64,000 bases of DNA from M3007 sp040383605 (GTDB lineage Bacteria; Bacteroidota; Bacteroidia; Chitinophagales; Saprospiraceae), in contig JBEIDF010000001.1 of NCBI GenBank assembly GCA_040383605.1, positions 1 to 64,000 on the forward strand, written 5' to 3'. The notes under the pieces were generated by a model. The model saw nothing but the letters and a program-made list of their open reading frames with translations, searched no databases and was not told the origin of the DNA. The position numbers and the translations under genes were made by a program. This document shows positions 42,017-50,358 of this stretch, one piece after another (positions within the stretch are counted from its first letter, which is position 1; every line of letters begins with the position of its first letter).

Positions 42017-42445
42017 ATGTTATTCTCAAAAGAAGAGGAATCCAGCATCATTCAGGCGATTCAGGCGGCAGAACGCATGACGAGCGGAGAAATCCGCTTG
42101 TATGTGGAGGATTTTTGTCTTCCCGACCATCCCTTGGAACGGGCGGCGGAGTTGTTTGCCCTATTCGGGATGCACAACACCCGCGAACGAAACGGCGTGC
42201 TGTTGTATCTCGCCTGGAAATCGAGGCACTTTGCGATCTGGGGCGATGCCGGCATCCACGAGAAAGTCGGATTTGATTTTTGGGAAGATGAAAAACAATT
42301 GTTGCGCGCGTACCTGCATCGGGACGAAGCCTGCGCCGGCGTTTGTGCCGTTGTGCGCCAAATTGGCGAGCAAATGCAACAGTATTTCCCGGCAAGCGAG
42401 ACCGACAACGATAATGAACTGTCTGATGAAATTATTTATGGATAA
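42017..42445 (+). CDS. TPM-domain protein (short)
   Basis: The ATG at 42017 (MLFSKEEESSIIQAIQAAER) lies 4 bp after the LemA stop and matches the family start; the longer frame upstream is a shadow of lemA. The 142-residue product is essentially one TPM domain: AERMTSGEIRLYVEDFCLPD, LLYLAWKSRHFAIWGDAGIH and DEACAGVCAVVRQIGEQMQQ. It has no signal or membrane segment, so it is probably cytoplasmic. TPM domains occur in a thylakoid phosphatase-like factor and in membrane-linked bacterial proteins. The stop overlaps the next gene's start. Confidence 0.88.
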   Translation: MLFSKEEESSIIQAIQAAERMTSGEIRLYVEDFCLPDHPLERAAELFALFGMHNTRERNGVLLYLAWKSRHFAIWGDAGIHEKVGFDFWEDEKQLLRAYLHRDEACAGVCAVVRQIGEQMQQYFPASETDNDNELSDEIIYG

Positions 42446-43301
42446 TGCGCGGCATATTGGCCGTGGCGCCCGGTGTGGGTGGCTCTCGGCGTTGCTTGTC
42501 GGCCTGCTCCTGTTGGTCGTCAGCGTCTCGTACGCCCAAACGGATGCCGAGTTATTTCCGCCCAAACCGGAGCCGGCTGTGTATGTCCACGACCTGGCCG
42601 GCTGGCTTACGGCCGACCAGCGACAGGCCCTGGAAATGAAATTGCGCGCCTACTGGGATTCTACCTCTACCCAAATCGTGGTGATGATCCGAAAGGATAT
42701 CGGGGACTACGACAAAGCCTCCTACGCCTTTGAACTGGGCAATCGCTGGGGCATCGGCGTCAAAGAAAAGGACAACGGCTTGGTCATGCTCATCAAAACG
42801 GAGCCGCCAGAGCGCGGTGTGTTTATTGCGACCGGGTACGGACTGGAGGGTGCGCTGCCGGATATCACGGCGGGGCGTATCATCCGCAATACGATGGCGC
42901 CGTATTTTCGGCAAAGTGCTTATTTTGAGGGAATTAATGCCGGCGTGGACGAGATTATCAGGAATCTATCCGGCGAATACACCCGCGACAAATCGGCGGG
43001 CAGCGGCAAGGCCGCCGTCGCCATCGGGTTGATCTTATTTTTTATCCTTATTTTCTTCTTTTTATTTGGCGTCTTAATGTGGAAAAAATTCCGCCACGGC
43101 GCAATCTACACCCATGATGGCCGCAACGACCGGTTTCCTACGCGGCGGCGCGGCGGCTTCGATGGCTGGGGTGGTTTTGGCGGAGGTTTTGGCGGCTGGG
43201 GCGGCGGCGGAGGTTTCGGCGGCGGCGGCGGCTGGGGTGGGGGAGGAGGCTCCTTCGGCGGCGGTTCCTTTGGCGGCGGCGGCGCGGGCGGCGATTGGTA
43301 G
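42438..43301 (+). CDS. TPM-domain membrane protein with Gly-rich tail
   Basis: The ATG at 42438 overlaps the previous stop by 8 nt; ATG 42426 is an alternative. The 287-residue product has a signal peptide or anchor (LSALLVGLLLLVVSVSYAQ), a periplasmic TPM domain (VYVHDLAGWLTADQRQALEM, QIVVMIRKDIGDYDKASYAF, RWGIGVKEKDNGLVMLIK, VFIATGYGLEGALPDITAGR), a second membrane helix (AIGLILFFILIFFFLFGVLM) and a low-complexity tail of Gly, Phe, Trp and Ser. It is the third member of the LemA-TPM-TPM cluster. The Gly-rich repeat in the DNA could slip during copying, so tail length may vary between strains. Confidence 0.9.
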   Translation: MDNARHIGRGARCGWLSALLVGLLLLVVSVSYAQTDAELFPPKPEPAVYVHDLAGWLTADQRQALEMKLRAYWDSTSTQIVVMIRKDIGDYDKASYAFELGNRWGIGVKEKDNGLVMLIKTEPPERGVFIATGYGLEGALPDITAGRIIRNTMAPYFRQSAYFEGINAGVDEIIRNLSGEYTRDKSAGSGKAAVAIGLILFFILIFFFLFGVLMWKKFRHGAIYTHDGRNDRFPTRRRGGFDGWGGFGGGFGGWGGGGGFGGGGGWGGGGGSFGGGSFGGGGAGGDW

Positions 43302-43321
43302 CCCGCGCGCACTAAAAACCT

Positions 43322-43471
43322 GTCTAAAATTATATTCTCTGCGAATATGAAAAGGATTTTTTAGCCAGACAAGGCGCTTTTTGCAGGCGTAATGGGACTA
43401 ATTACGGCGAAAAAAGGAGCGAAGTATGGCTGAAAAAGACTTGCATATTAGCGAGAAATACAATTTTAGAC
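43322..43471. repeat. Palindrome family 1 copy D (complete, 150 bp)
   Basis: This is the best preserved member. Ends GTCTAAAATTATATTCTC and its imperfect complement (ending TTTTAGAC at 43464-43471) enclose GATTTTTTAGCCAGACAAGG, CGCTTTTTGCAGG and the centre CGTAATGGGACTAATTACG. It lies between the convergent TPM and aldolase genes and has no coding capacity. Confidence 0.9.
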
Positions 43472-43481
43472 CTGCTGTAAA

Positions 43482-43540
43482 AATAAATCGGGGACTTCAT
43501 CGCGTGGTCAGGTAATGCTGGCTACGCGGTAAAGTCCCCG
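43482..43540 (-). terminator. Terminator of the aldolase gene
   Basis: CGGGGACTT (43489-43497) pairs with AAGTCCCCG (43532-43540), with an inner CGCGT/ACGCG stem. On the minus strand it is followed by ATTTATTTTT, and on the plus strand by AATTTTTAT, so it can serve both convergent genes. Confidence 0.8.
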
Positions 43541-43562
43541 AATTTTTATAAGTAAGCGAAGA

Positions 43563-44633
43563 TCAGGCGTTTCGGCCCAGGCAATTCAGATCTTCAAATG
43601 CCGATTTGAGTCGGTTGACGAACGTTTTTTCGCCTTCGCGGAGCCAAACCCGGGGATCGTAGTATTTTTTATTGGGTTTGTCTTCGCCGTCCGGATTGCC
43701 GATTTGTCCCTGCAGATAGCCTTTTTTACTTTCATAATAACCGCGGATGCCGTCCCAAAACGCCCACTGCATATCCGTGTCAATATTCATTTTGATGGCG
43801 CCGTAGGAAAGGGCTTCCCGAATCTCTTCCCGGGAGGAGCCTGATCCGCCGTGGAATACGAAATGCACTGGTTTTTCTTCTGTCAGGCCGAATTTTTCCT
43901 GGATATAGCGCTGTGAATTCTTGAGGATAACCGGCTGCAATTTCACATTGCCGGGTTTATAAACGCCGTGTACGTTTCCAAAGGCCGCCGCCACGGTAAA
44001 GCGGTGGCTAATTTTTCTCAATTCCTCGTAGGCGTAGGCTACCTCGTTGGGCTGCGTGTAGAGCCGGGAGGAGTCCACGTCCGTGTTATCCACGCCGTCT
44101 TCCTCGCCGCCGGTCACGCCCAGTTCAATTTCAAGCGTCATACCCAGGGCGGTCATTCGGCGGAGGTACTCGGCGCTGATCTCGATATTTTCGTGGAGCG
44201 GCTCTTCGGACAGGTCGAGCATGTGCGAACTGTACAGCGGAAATCCTTTTTGTGCATGGAATTGCTCGCCATAATCCAGCAGGCCTTTTACCCAGTCAAT
44301 AATATTTAACGCGCAGTGGTCGGTATGCAGAATCACTGGCACGCCATACGCTTCTGCCATTTGGTGCACGTGCAAAGCGCCGGAGATACCGCCGGCAATA
44401 GCGGCGCGCTGTCCTTCATTGGAGAGGCCTTTACCCGCAAAGAAGGCAGCCCCTCCGTTGGAGAACTGAATGATGACCGGGCTGTTCACCGCGGCGGCGG
44501 TTTCCAACACCGCATTGACGGAGTTGGTGCCGATTACATTGACGGCGGGCAGCGCATACTGATGTTCGAGCGCGTGGTTAAAGACTTCGGTGACTTCCTC
44601 ACCGTGCAAAACTCCGGAACGAAAACGGGCCAT
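43563..44633 (-). CDS. fbaA: Fructose-bisphosphate aldolase, class II
   Basis: This 356-residue enzyme belongs to class IIA: VILHTDHCALNIIDWVKGL with the zinc His and catalytic Asp, LELGVTGGEEDGVDN, AAFGNVHGVYKPGNVKL with another His, then VFHGGSGSSREEIREAL and KMNIDTDMQWAFWDGIRGYY. It interconverts fructose 1,6-bisphosphate with glyceraldehyde 3-phosphate and dihydroxyacetone phosphate in glycolysis and gluconeogenesis. The length and EEDGVDN segment distinguish the A from the shorter B group. A -7 box TACCTTTG lies 75 nt upstream, and a bidirectional hairpin follows the stop. Confidence 0.96.
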   Translation of the reverse strand: MARFRSGVLHGEEVTEVFNHALEHQYALPAVNVIGTNSVNAVLETAAAVNSPVIIQFSNGGAAFFAGKGLSNEGQRAAIAGGISGALHVHQMAEAYGVPVILHTDHCALNIIDWVKGLLDYGEQFHAQKGFPLYSSHMLDLSEEPLHENIEISAEYLRRMTALGMTLEIELGVTGGEEDGVDNTDVDSSRLYTQPNEVAYAYEELRKISHRFTVAAAFGNVHGVYKPGNVKLQPVILKNSQRYIQEKFGLTEEKPVHFVFHGGSGSSREEIREALSYGAIKMNIDTDMQWAFWDGIRGYYESKKGYLQGQIGNPDGEDKPNKKYYDPRVWLREGEKTFVNRLKSAFEDLNCLGRNA

Positions 44634-44708
44634 GGGTACATATTTTAGCGGTGGATAATAAGCAGCTATGCGTATTTAGGCAGCGTGCTGCGGTTGTTCG
44701 CGCGCCGG

Positions 44709-44716
44709 CAAAGGTA
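44709..44716 (-). promoter_or_regulatory. -7 promoter box for fbaA
   Basis: On the minus strand TACCTTTG matches TAnnTTTG, 75 nt before the aldolase ATG. A TTTG 12 nt further upstream (44732-44729) is closer than usual for -33. Confidence 0.5.
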
Positions 44717-44752
44717 ATTCATTTATGACAAATTTCAGGCCCTCAGGCGGCT

Positions 44753-45682
44753 TCAAATTCCCTGTTCGACCAGGTAGCGCTCTGCATCAAGGGCCGCCAT
44801 GCAACCGGTTCCGGCAGCCGTAATCGCCTGACGGTACACTTTGTCCTGCGCGTCGCCGCTCGCAAAAACGCCTGGGATATTGGTTTTGCTCGATCCCGGC
44901 ATAGTGACGAGATACCCGCTCTCGTCCATCCGGAGCCAGTCTTTAAAAATATCCGTATTGGGTTGGTGGCCGATGGCGACAAAAAATGCGGAAGTTGGGA
45001 TGATGGAGGACTCTCCGGAGACATTATTGCGTACCCGGACGCCGGTCACGCTGTCTTCTCCGAGGATTTCCTCCGCCTCCGTATTCCAGTGCACGATCAG
45101 GTTCTCTTTGGTCAGCACGCGCTCCTGCATGATTTTAGAGGCCCGCATTTCGTCGCGCCGCACCAGTAAGTGCACCTTGGAGCAGATTTTAGCCAGGTAG
45201 GTGCTTTCTTCCGCCGCGGTATCGCCGCCGCCGACTACCACCACCTCTTTCCCGCGGAAAAAGAATCCGTCGCACACCGCGCACGCGGAAACGCCGGCGT
45301 TTTGCAACCTTTCTTCGCCCGGAATATCCAGCCATTTGGCGCTGGCGCCCGTGGCGATGATTACGGTATGCGCGTGGATTTCGTGGCCAGATTCCGACCA
45401 GGCTTTGTGTACCGGACCGCTAAAATCTACTTTAGCGATCATTTCATACCGAATATCGGTATTAAAGCGCGCTGCCTGCCGGCGAAAGTCGTCCATCATA
45501 TCCGGGCCGGTACGGCCCTCCGGATAGCCCGGATAGTTTTCCACTTCCGTGGTGATCATCAACTGACCGCCTGGCTGGCGGCCGGTGTACATGACCGGCA
45601 TCAGGCCGGCGCGGGCGGCATAGATGGCCGCTGTGTATCCGGCAGGGCCGGAACCAATAATGAGACATTTAATTTCTTCCAT
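44753..45682 (-). CDS. trxB: Thioredoxin-disulfide reductase
   Basis: This 309-residue flavoenzyme has the FAD motif CLIIGSGPAGYTAAIYAARA, the redox-active pair in SACAVCDGFF (Cys134 and Cys137), the NADPH motif VVVVGGGDTAAEESTYLAKI and the C-terminal FAD segment GVFASGDAQDKVYRQAITAA. It reduces thioredoxin with NADPH. Complete and of standard length. A -7 box sits only 8 nt before the start codon, so the mRNA may have almost no leader. It is followed by fbaA on the same strand after a 119-bp gap with its own promoter box. Confidence 0.96.
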   Translation of the reverse strand: MEEIKCLIIGSGPAGYTAAIYAARAGLMPVMYTGRQPGGQLMITTEVENYPGYPEGRTGPDMMDDFRRQAARFNTDIRYEMIAKVDFSGPVHKAWSESGHEIHAHTVIIATGASAKWLDIPGEERLQNAGVSACAVCDGFFFRGKEVVVVGGGDTAAEESTYLAKICSKVHLLVRRDEMRASKIMQERVLTKENLIVHWNTEAEEILGEDSVTGVRVRNNVSGESSIIPTSAFFVAIGHQPNTDIFKDWLRMDESGYLVTMPGSSKTNIPGVFASGDAQDKVYRQAITAAGTGCMAALDAERYLVEQGI

Positions 45683-45690
45683 AGCGGGGG

Positions 45691-45698
45691 CAAAGTTA
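45691..45698 (-). promoter_or_regulatory. -7 promoter box for trxB, next to the start codon
   Basis: On the minus strand TAACTTTG matches TAnnTTTG and ends 8 nt before the ATG at 45682, which would give a nearly leaderless transcript. Confidence 0.5.
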
Positions 45699-45925
45699 AG
45701 GCTTGATTTGGGAGCCTAAATAACCTAATTGAATATTCCGTTGCACTTTTTTAAGAAAATGTGATTTTGCCGCCGGAAGGCCGACAGCCGGCGATACGAA
45801 TTTGTTAAAATAACCAAAAACTATCTTATAAAATCAGACCTTTACGTTGGAGAAACGGATGGTTTATTAACGTACACAATCCGATTAATTTTAATCTGAT
45901 TATATAATGTCTAAACAACAACCTG

Positions 45926-46573
45926 ATGCAGCGCTATCAACAACTCTTGCTCGCCAACAAGGAATGGGCAAAACAAAAAGTAACCGAAGATCCCGAATTT
46001 TTCAGCCGGCTGGTGAATATTCAGCGGCCGGATTTTCTGTGGATTGGCTGCTCGGACAGCCGGGTTCCGCCCAATGAGATCACGCAAACCCAGCCGGGCG
46101 AAATTTTTATCCACCGCAACGTCGCCAACCTGGCCGTGCATACCGACCTGAACATGCTCAGCGTGTTGCAGTACGCCGTGGAGGTACTGGAAGTCAAACA
46201 CATCGTCGTATGTGGGCATTACGGCTGCGGCGGGGTGAAAGCAGCCATGAGCCGGCACTCCTTTGGTCTGATTAACAAGTGGTTACGTCATATCAAGGAC
46301 GTGTACCGCTTCAACCAGGCTGAATTGCAGGAAATTGTGGACGAGCGGATGCGCTTAGATCGCCTGATTGAACTCAATGTAATCCAACAGGTGTATAACC
46401 TTGCCGAAACCTCCATTGTGCAGCGCGCCTGGAAGAAAAACAATTTTCCGCACCTGCACGGATGGGTCTACAGGTTGGAGGACGGCATGATCAAGTCCCT
46501 GGTGGACATTCAGGCAAACGATCACCTGCCGAATGACATTTACGAGTACGACGATTTGGATATTACGCACTAG
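45926..46573 (+). CDS. can: Beta-class carbonic anhydrase
   Basis: This 215-residue enzyme has the zinc ligands Cys42 (LWIGCSDSRVPPNEI, with the Asp-Arg pair), His98 and Cys101 (HIVVCGHYGCGGVKAAM), together with HRNVANLAVHTDLNMLSVLQ. It hydrates CO2 to bicarbonate in the cytoplasm, which supplies carboxylases. The length and RPDFLWIGCSDSR match the E. coli Can group. The ATG at 45926 is the only start that keeps the N-terminal helix. No neighbouring transporter (SulP type) is present. It converges on topA across a family 2 palindrome. Confidence 0.95.
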   Translation: MQRYQQLLLANKEWAKQKVTEDPEFFSRLVNIQRPDFLWIGCSDSRVPPNEITQTQPGEIFIHRNVANLAVHTDLNMLSVLQYAVEVLEVKHIVVCGHYGCGGVKAAMSRHSFGLINKWLRHIKDVYRFNQAELQEIVDERMRLDRLIELNVIQQVYNLAETSIVQRAWKKNNFPHLHGWVYRLEDGMIKSLVDIQANDHLPNDIYEYDDLDITH

Positions 46574-46589
46574 ACCGTTGGCAGCCTCG

Positions 46590-46753
46590 TTAGACCTTGT
46601 TCAAATTTTGATTTCTGGGCTGCAATTGCCCAATTTTATTTTTAACTGCGTTAAGTTTTTTGCCGAACCGCCCGCATTCGACTGCAAAACTTGCCTTGTT
46701 AAAAATAAAATTTTTCAGTTTCACCACAGAATCAAAATCTGAACAAGGTCTAA
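46590..46753. repeat. Palindromic repeat family 2 copy 2
   Basis: This 164-bp element has ends TTAGACCTTGTTCAAATTTT and GAACAAGGTCTAA that are inverted copies, with internal arms around AATTTTATTTTTAACTGCG. It matches 34413-34576 over its full length. It lies between the convergent can and topA genes. Confidence 0.88.
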
Positions 46754-46795
46754 CGCGCCTCGCGCGCAGTGAGGCTGCCTGTTTTTTCGGCACGC

Positions 46796-49321
46796 TTATT
46801 TCTTTTTCTTTCCGAACGCGCCCGGCATTTCCTTTTCGATCATCGCTTTTACATCTTCCAGGCTTAACATACGTACCTGATCGGTGGTCATTTTTGCTCC
46901 GTCCTCTTTTGGCAGGGCGATCATTTTTTTGCCGAATCGGATGAAGGGGCCCCAGCGGCCGTTTTCCACGCTGATTTTTTCTTCCGGCCAGTGTTGCAGG
47001 TAACGGTTGGCTTCTTTTTCGATTTTGCTTTCGAGCAGTTCGACGGCTTGTTTGGCCGTCAGGGTATCAAAGGGGACGGATTTCGGGACGTTCACGTACA
47101 GATCCGCCCATTTGATAAACGGGCCGAACCGGCCTTTACCCTTGGTGATGGGTTTATCTTCGTAATACCCTACCGGTTTGTCTGCTTCCTGTTTGGCAAG
47201 AATGAGCGCGATTGCGCGTTCCAGCGTGGTTTCGAAGGGGTCTTCGCCTTTGGGTAGCGAGATAAACTGCTCGCCGTATTTGACATACGGGCCATAGCGG
47301 CCTGTATTGACGGACACTTCCAGGTCGTTGTAGTCGCCCAGGATACGCGGCAGCGCGAAGCCGGTCAGCGCATCTTCCAGTGTGACGGTTTCCAGGTTCA
47401 GGCCGGGGCGCAGGTTGGCGTATCGCGGTTTTTCTTTTTCCTCCAGTTCTTCACTTCGGCCGATTTGCACGACCGGCTTTCCGAGGCTGCTGATGCGTAC
47501 CAGCACCGTGCGGCCGGTTGTGGGATCTGTGCCCAGGATACGCTCGCCATCGGCGCGGTCGGCTTCTTTGATTGTTTTTTCCACCGTTTGGTGAAAGGGC
47601 TGGTAGAAACCGTCAATCATTTTTGCCCATTCAATTTTGCCTTCTGCGATATCGTCAAATCGTTCCTCGATGCCGGCGGTGAAGCCGTAGTCCATAATTT
47701 TGCTGAAATGCTGGTCGAGAAAGTCGCTGACGATCATGCCGATATCCGACGGATACAGTACATTTTTGGTAGCGCCAGTTATTTCTTTGCCGGATTTGCC
47801 GGTTACGGCGTTGTTTTTCAGCGTAAATATCTGAAAGGTGCGCGTTTCTCCCTCCCGGCTTTCTTTGGTTACATAGCCTCTGTTTGTCTCCATGATTTTG
47901 GAGATGGTCGGTGCGTACGTGGAGGGGCGTCCGATGCCGAGTTCTTCCAGTTTTTTCACCAGGCTGGCCTCCGTGTACCGGGCGGGCGGGCGGGTAAATC
48001 GCTCCGTGGCGTCCATGTGGTCGAGTTGAAGCGCTTGTCCTTTTTGAAGCGGCGGGAGCATTCCTTTTGATTCCTCCTCGTCATCGTCTGTGCTTTCGAG
48101 ATACACTTTCAGGAATCCGTCGAATTTGAGCACTTCGCCTTCTGCCTGCAGGAGGGCGTCCGGTTGCGTGCTGACTGCGATATCCACCGTTGTTTTTTCC
48201 AGTTCGGCATCGGCCATTTGGCTGGCCATGGCGCGTTTCCAGATCAGGTCATAGAGGCGCTGTTCGTCGCGGGTATCGCCGGCGTTTTGATTTTCCAGGT
48301 ACGTTGGGCGGATGGCTTCGTGCGCCTCCTGGGCCAGTTGGCGGCCGGTTTTATATTGGCGGGCGTGGTGGTAGCGCGGGCCGTAGAGTTTAGTTATTTC
48401 CTGTCCGATTGCCTGCATGGCGGTATCGCTCAGGTTGGTAGAGTCGGTACGCATATAGGTGATTTGGCCTTTTTCGTAGAGGCTTTGCGCGACCGACATG
48501 GTGCGCGAGACGGAAAATCCCAATTTCCGGCTCGCTTCCTGCTGCAGGGTAGAGGTGGTAAAGGGCGGAGCCGGTTTGCGTCGGGTAGGGCGCACCTCCA
48601 CGCTGTCCACCTGATACGCGGCATTGATGCACTTTTTGAGGAAAGATTCGGCATCGGCGCCTTGTTCGAATCGTTTGGGGCTTTCCGCTTTAAATACGAC
48701 CGGCTTCCCCTGATTATTGGGCGCCACGAAGTAGGCTTCCACCTTGAAATAAGGCGTAATACTAAAGCGTTGGATATCCCGTTCCCGATCCACGATCAGT
48801 TTCACGGCGACCGACTGCACGCGGCCGGCGGAGAGTTGGCTCTTAATTTTTTTCCACAGCAGGCCGGAAAGTTCCCAGCCGACCAGGCGATCCAGCACCC
48901 GGCGCGCCTGTTGGGCGTTTACGAGGTTCAGGTCCAGCGTGCGCGGGTTTTGCACGGCTTTTTGGATGGCCGGCTTGGTGATTTCGTGAAATACGATCCG
49001 TTTGGTGGTATATTCATTCAGCCCCAACACTTGGCAGAGGTGCCAGGAGATCGCCTCCCCCTCCCGGTCTTCGTCCGTCGCCAGCCACACTTCCTCCACT
49101 TTGGAGGCGGCATCCTTGAGTTCTTTTACCGTTTTGAACTTCTCCGGCGGGATGACATAATTGGGTCTGTACGCATTCTGCACGTCCACGCCGAGGTCGT
49201 TTCCCTTCTCTAAGTCCCGAATATGGCCGTAAGAAGATTTCACGCTAAAATCGCTCCCCAGATACTTTTCAATCGTTTTTGCCTTTGCAGGCGACTCTAC
49301 TATCAATAGTTTCTTTGCCAT
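46796..49321 (-). CDS. topA: DNA topoisomerase I
   Basis: This 841-residue type IA enzyme starts with the Toprim domain (LLIVESPAKAKTIEKYLGS, then WLATDEDREGEAISWHLCQV) and carries the active-site Tyr in GQITYMRTDSTNLSDTAM. Instead of Cys zinc fingers the C-terminus has three or four Toprim-C repeats (GRYGPYVKYGEQFISLPKGE, GRFGPFIKWADLYVNVPK, GRWGPFIRFGKKMIALPKE) and a basic tail GKKKK. This layout is usual in Bacteroidota and Actinobacteria. It relaxes negative supercoils. A -7 box lies 20 nt upstream of the ATG. Confidence 0.97.
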   Translation of the reverse strand: MAKKLLIVESPAKAKTIEKYLGSDFSVKSSYGHIRDLEKGNDLGVDVQNAYRPNYVIPPEKFKTVKELKDAASKVEEVWLATDEDREGEAISWHLCQVLGLNEYTTKRIVFHEITKPAIQKAVQNPRTLDLNLVNAQQARRVLDRLVGWELSGLLWKKIKSQLSAGRVQSVAVKLIVDRERDIQRFSITPYFKVEAYFVAPNNQGKPVVFKAESPKRFEQGADAESFLKKCINAAYQVDSVEVRPTRRKPAPPFTTSTLQQEASRKLGFSVSRTMSVAQSLYEKGQITYMRTDSTNLSDTAMQAIGQEITKLYGPRYHHARQYKTGRQLAQEAHEAIRPTYLENQNAGDTRDEQRLYDLIWKRAMASQMADAELEKTTVDIAVSTQPDALLQAEGEVLKFDGFLKVYLESTDDDEEESKGMLPPLQKGQALQLDHMDATERFTRPPARYTEASLVKKLEELGIGRPSTYAPTISKIMETNRGYVTKESREGETRTFQIFTLKNNAVTGKSGKEITGATKNVLYPSDIGMIVSDFLDQHFSKIMDYGFTAGIEERFDDIAEGKIEWAKMIDGFYQPFHQTVEKTIKEADRADGERILGTDPTTGRTVLVRISSLGKPVVQIGRSEELEEKEKPRYANLRPGLNLETVTLEDALTGFALPRILGDYNDLEVSVNTGRYGPYVKYGEQFISLPKGEDPFETTLERAIALILAKQEADKPVGYYEDKPITKGKGRFGPFIKWADLYVNVPKSVPFDTLTAKQAVELLESKIEKEANRYLQHWPEEKISVENGRWGPFIRFGKKMIALPKEDGAKMTTDQVRMLSLEDVKAMIEKEMPGAFGKKKK

Positions 49322-49341
49322 ATAAGTTTGGAAATAACGCG

Positions 49342-49349
49342 CAAAGGTA
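49342..49349 (-). promoter_or_regulatory. -7 promoter box for topA
   Basis: On the minus strand TACCTTTG matches TAnnTTTG, 20 nt before the topA ATG. Confidence 0.5.
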
Positions 49350-49493
49350 GTACTTTTTGAGAGATCGCGTTATTACAAGGCAAAAGCTGGAGGAACAGGA
49401 TTAAAATTAACATTGTGACCGGCGCTTCCTCCGCAGGTAGGATTTTTGATATCCTTAGGCAAGCCAAGAAATATTTGATTGATTATTATATGT

Positions 49494-50045
49494 TTATGGT
49501 AATCCCCCGGGCCGCTGACCGTCCGCTTTTTGTCGGGTTTCTTCGTATAAAACGGGCATATTTTTCCGCGCTTCTTCAAGCGCTTTTTTTCTTTTTTCTT
49601 TAAAATACACAACTAAGTCTTTCACGACTACGGGTTGGGCGTTCAGGCGTTTGTGGTAGGCGAGGATCAGGAAATCGGCCATATCGTCTGGGTAGGTGAT
49701 TCCGGCGCTGCGCAGGTAATGCGAGAGCCTGGAACCCTCGTAAAAGCTCCAGTTAATAATCATCCATTGGCCGAGTCGGCCGTGCAGGAATCGGCAGACG
49801 CTGTCTTCCGGAACGGCTTTCATTTTTATTTTAGCCTCCTGGGAGATGAGCTGATCGAGTTGCGTGAGGGCGTCGTCGAGATTGCGCGGGATATATACGC
49901 CATGCAGGCGATCTTTGCTGATGCGTTCCTGGTACTGTTGTTCGTACTCCTTTTCGTTGTTCGGCGGACTGCTTTGCGCCTGCGCGCAGAGGGGCAAAAG
50001 CAATGCGAGGATACCCGGAAAAATCCTTTTAATTTGCGGCTGCAT
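49494..50045 (-). CDS. Exported DUF6794-like protein of unknown function
   Basis: From the ATG at 50045 the 183-residue product has a signal peptide (MQPQIKRIFPGILALLLPL then CAQAQ) and one domain with GVYIPRNLDDALTQLDQLIS, LGQWMIINWSFYEGSRLSHY and ITYPDDMADFLILAYHKRLN. I recall this IPxNLxDxxxxLDxLL pattern from DUF6794-type proteins of Bacteroidota; the role is unknown. Longer starts at 50060 and 50126 would bury the signal. Its start codon is separated by a single base from the start of the divergent gene at 50047. A charged, Lys-rich helix forms the C-terminus. Confidence 0.7.
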   Translation of the reverse strand: MQPQIKRIFPGILALLLPLCAQAQSSPPNNEKEYEQQYQERISKDRLHGVYIPRNLDDALTQLDQLISQEAKIKMKAVPEDSVCRFLHGRLGQWMIINWSFYEGSRLSHYLRSAGITYPDDMADFLILAYHKRLNAQPVVVKDLVVYFKEKRKKALEEARKNMPVLYEETRQKADGQRPGGLP

Positions 50046-50046
50046 T

Positions 50047-50331
50047 ATGGGAAAAAGCATTCGTCTGTCCGTTTTGGAAATTTTTTTACTGGAGCTCGTC
50101 ATTTGGCTGGCGTTCTGGCTGATCAACGATTATTTGGCTGCCCTATTAACGATTATTTTAGCGGCTATTATATGTAGTGTTTGGGTATTTTCCCTGATTT
50201 CCGAATGGATCGAGCGTTCGAATGTGCCGCGCAAGTATTTTTGGGTGATGGGGGTATCGGTTGCCGCGCCGCTGGTTGCCGCGCTGATGTACTGGTTGAT
50301 TTTCGGGGGGCGGCTGAGTTTTTTGGAATGA
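50047..50331 (+). CDS. Small three-helix membrane protein
   Basis: The ATG at 50047 gives a 94-residue product with three hydrophobic segments (LEIFLLELVIWLAFWLIND, LAALLTIILAAIICSVWVFS and WVMGVSVAAPLVAALMYWLI) and a cytoplasmic or periplasmic loop SEWIERSNVPRKYF. The longer frame upstream is antisense to the neighbouring gene and lacks protein character. I recognise no family. It is divergent from the DUF6794-like gene with one base between the two start codons, so its promoter would lie inside that gene's coding sequence. Confidence 0.7.
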   Translation: MGKSIRLSVLEIFLLELVIWLAFWLINDYLAALLTIILAAIICSVWVFSLISEWIERSNVPRKYFWVMGVSVAAPLVAALMYWLIFGGRLSFLE

Positions 50332-50358
50332 CTGGGTAGTAAAAGCCTGTTGGCAAAT

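Noticed and set aside
43164..43301. Frameshift or assembly problem in the Gly-rich tail
   Set aside because: The frame stays open to a normal stop, and Gly/Phe/Trp-rich tails are usual for this TPM family.
46660..46944. Frames crossing the family 2 palindrome and the end of topA
   Set aside because: They combine repeat sequence and antisense topA sequence and have no start signal.
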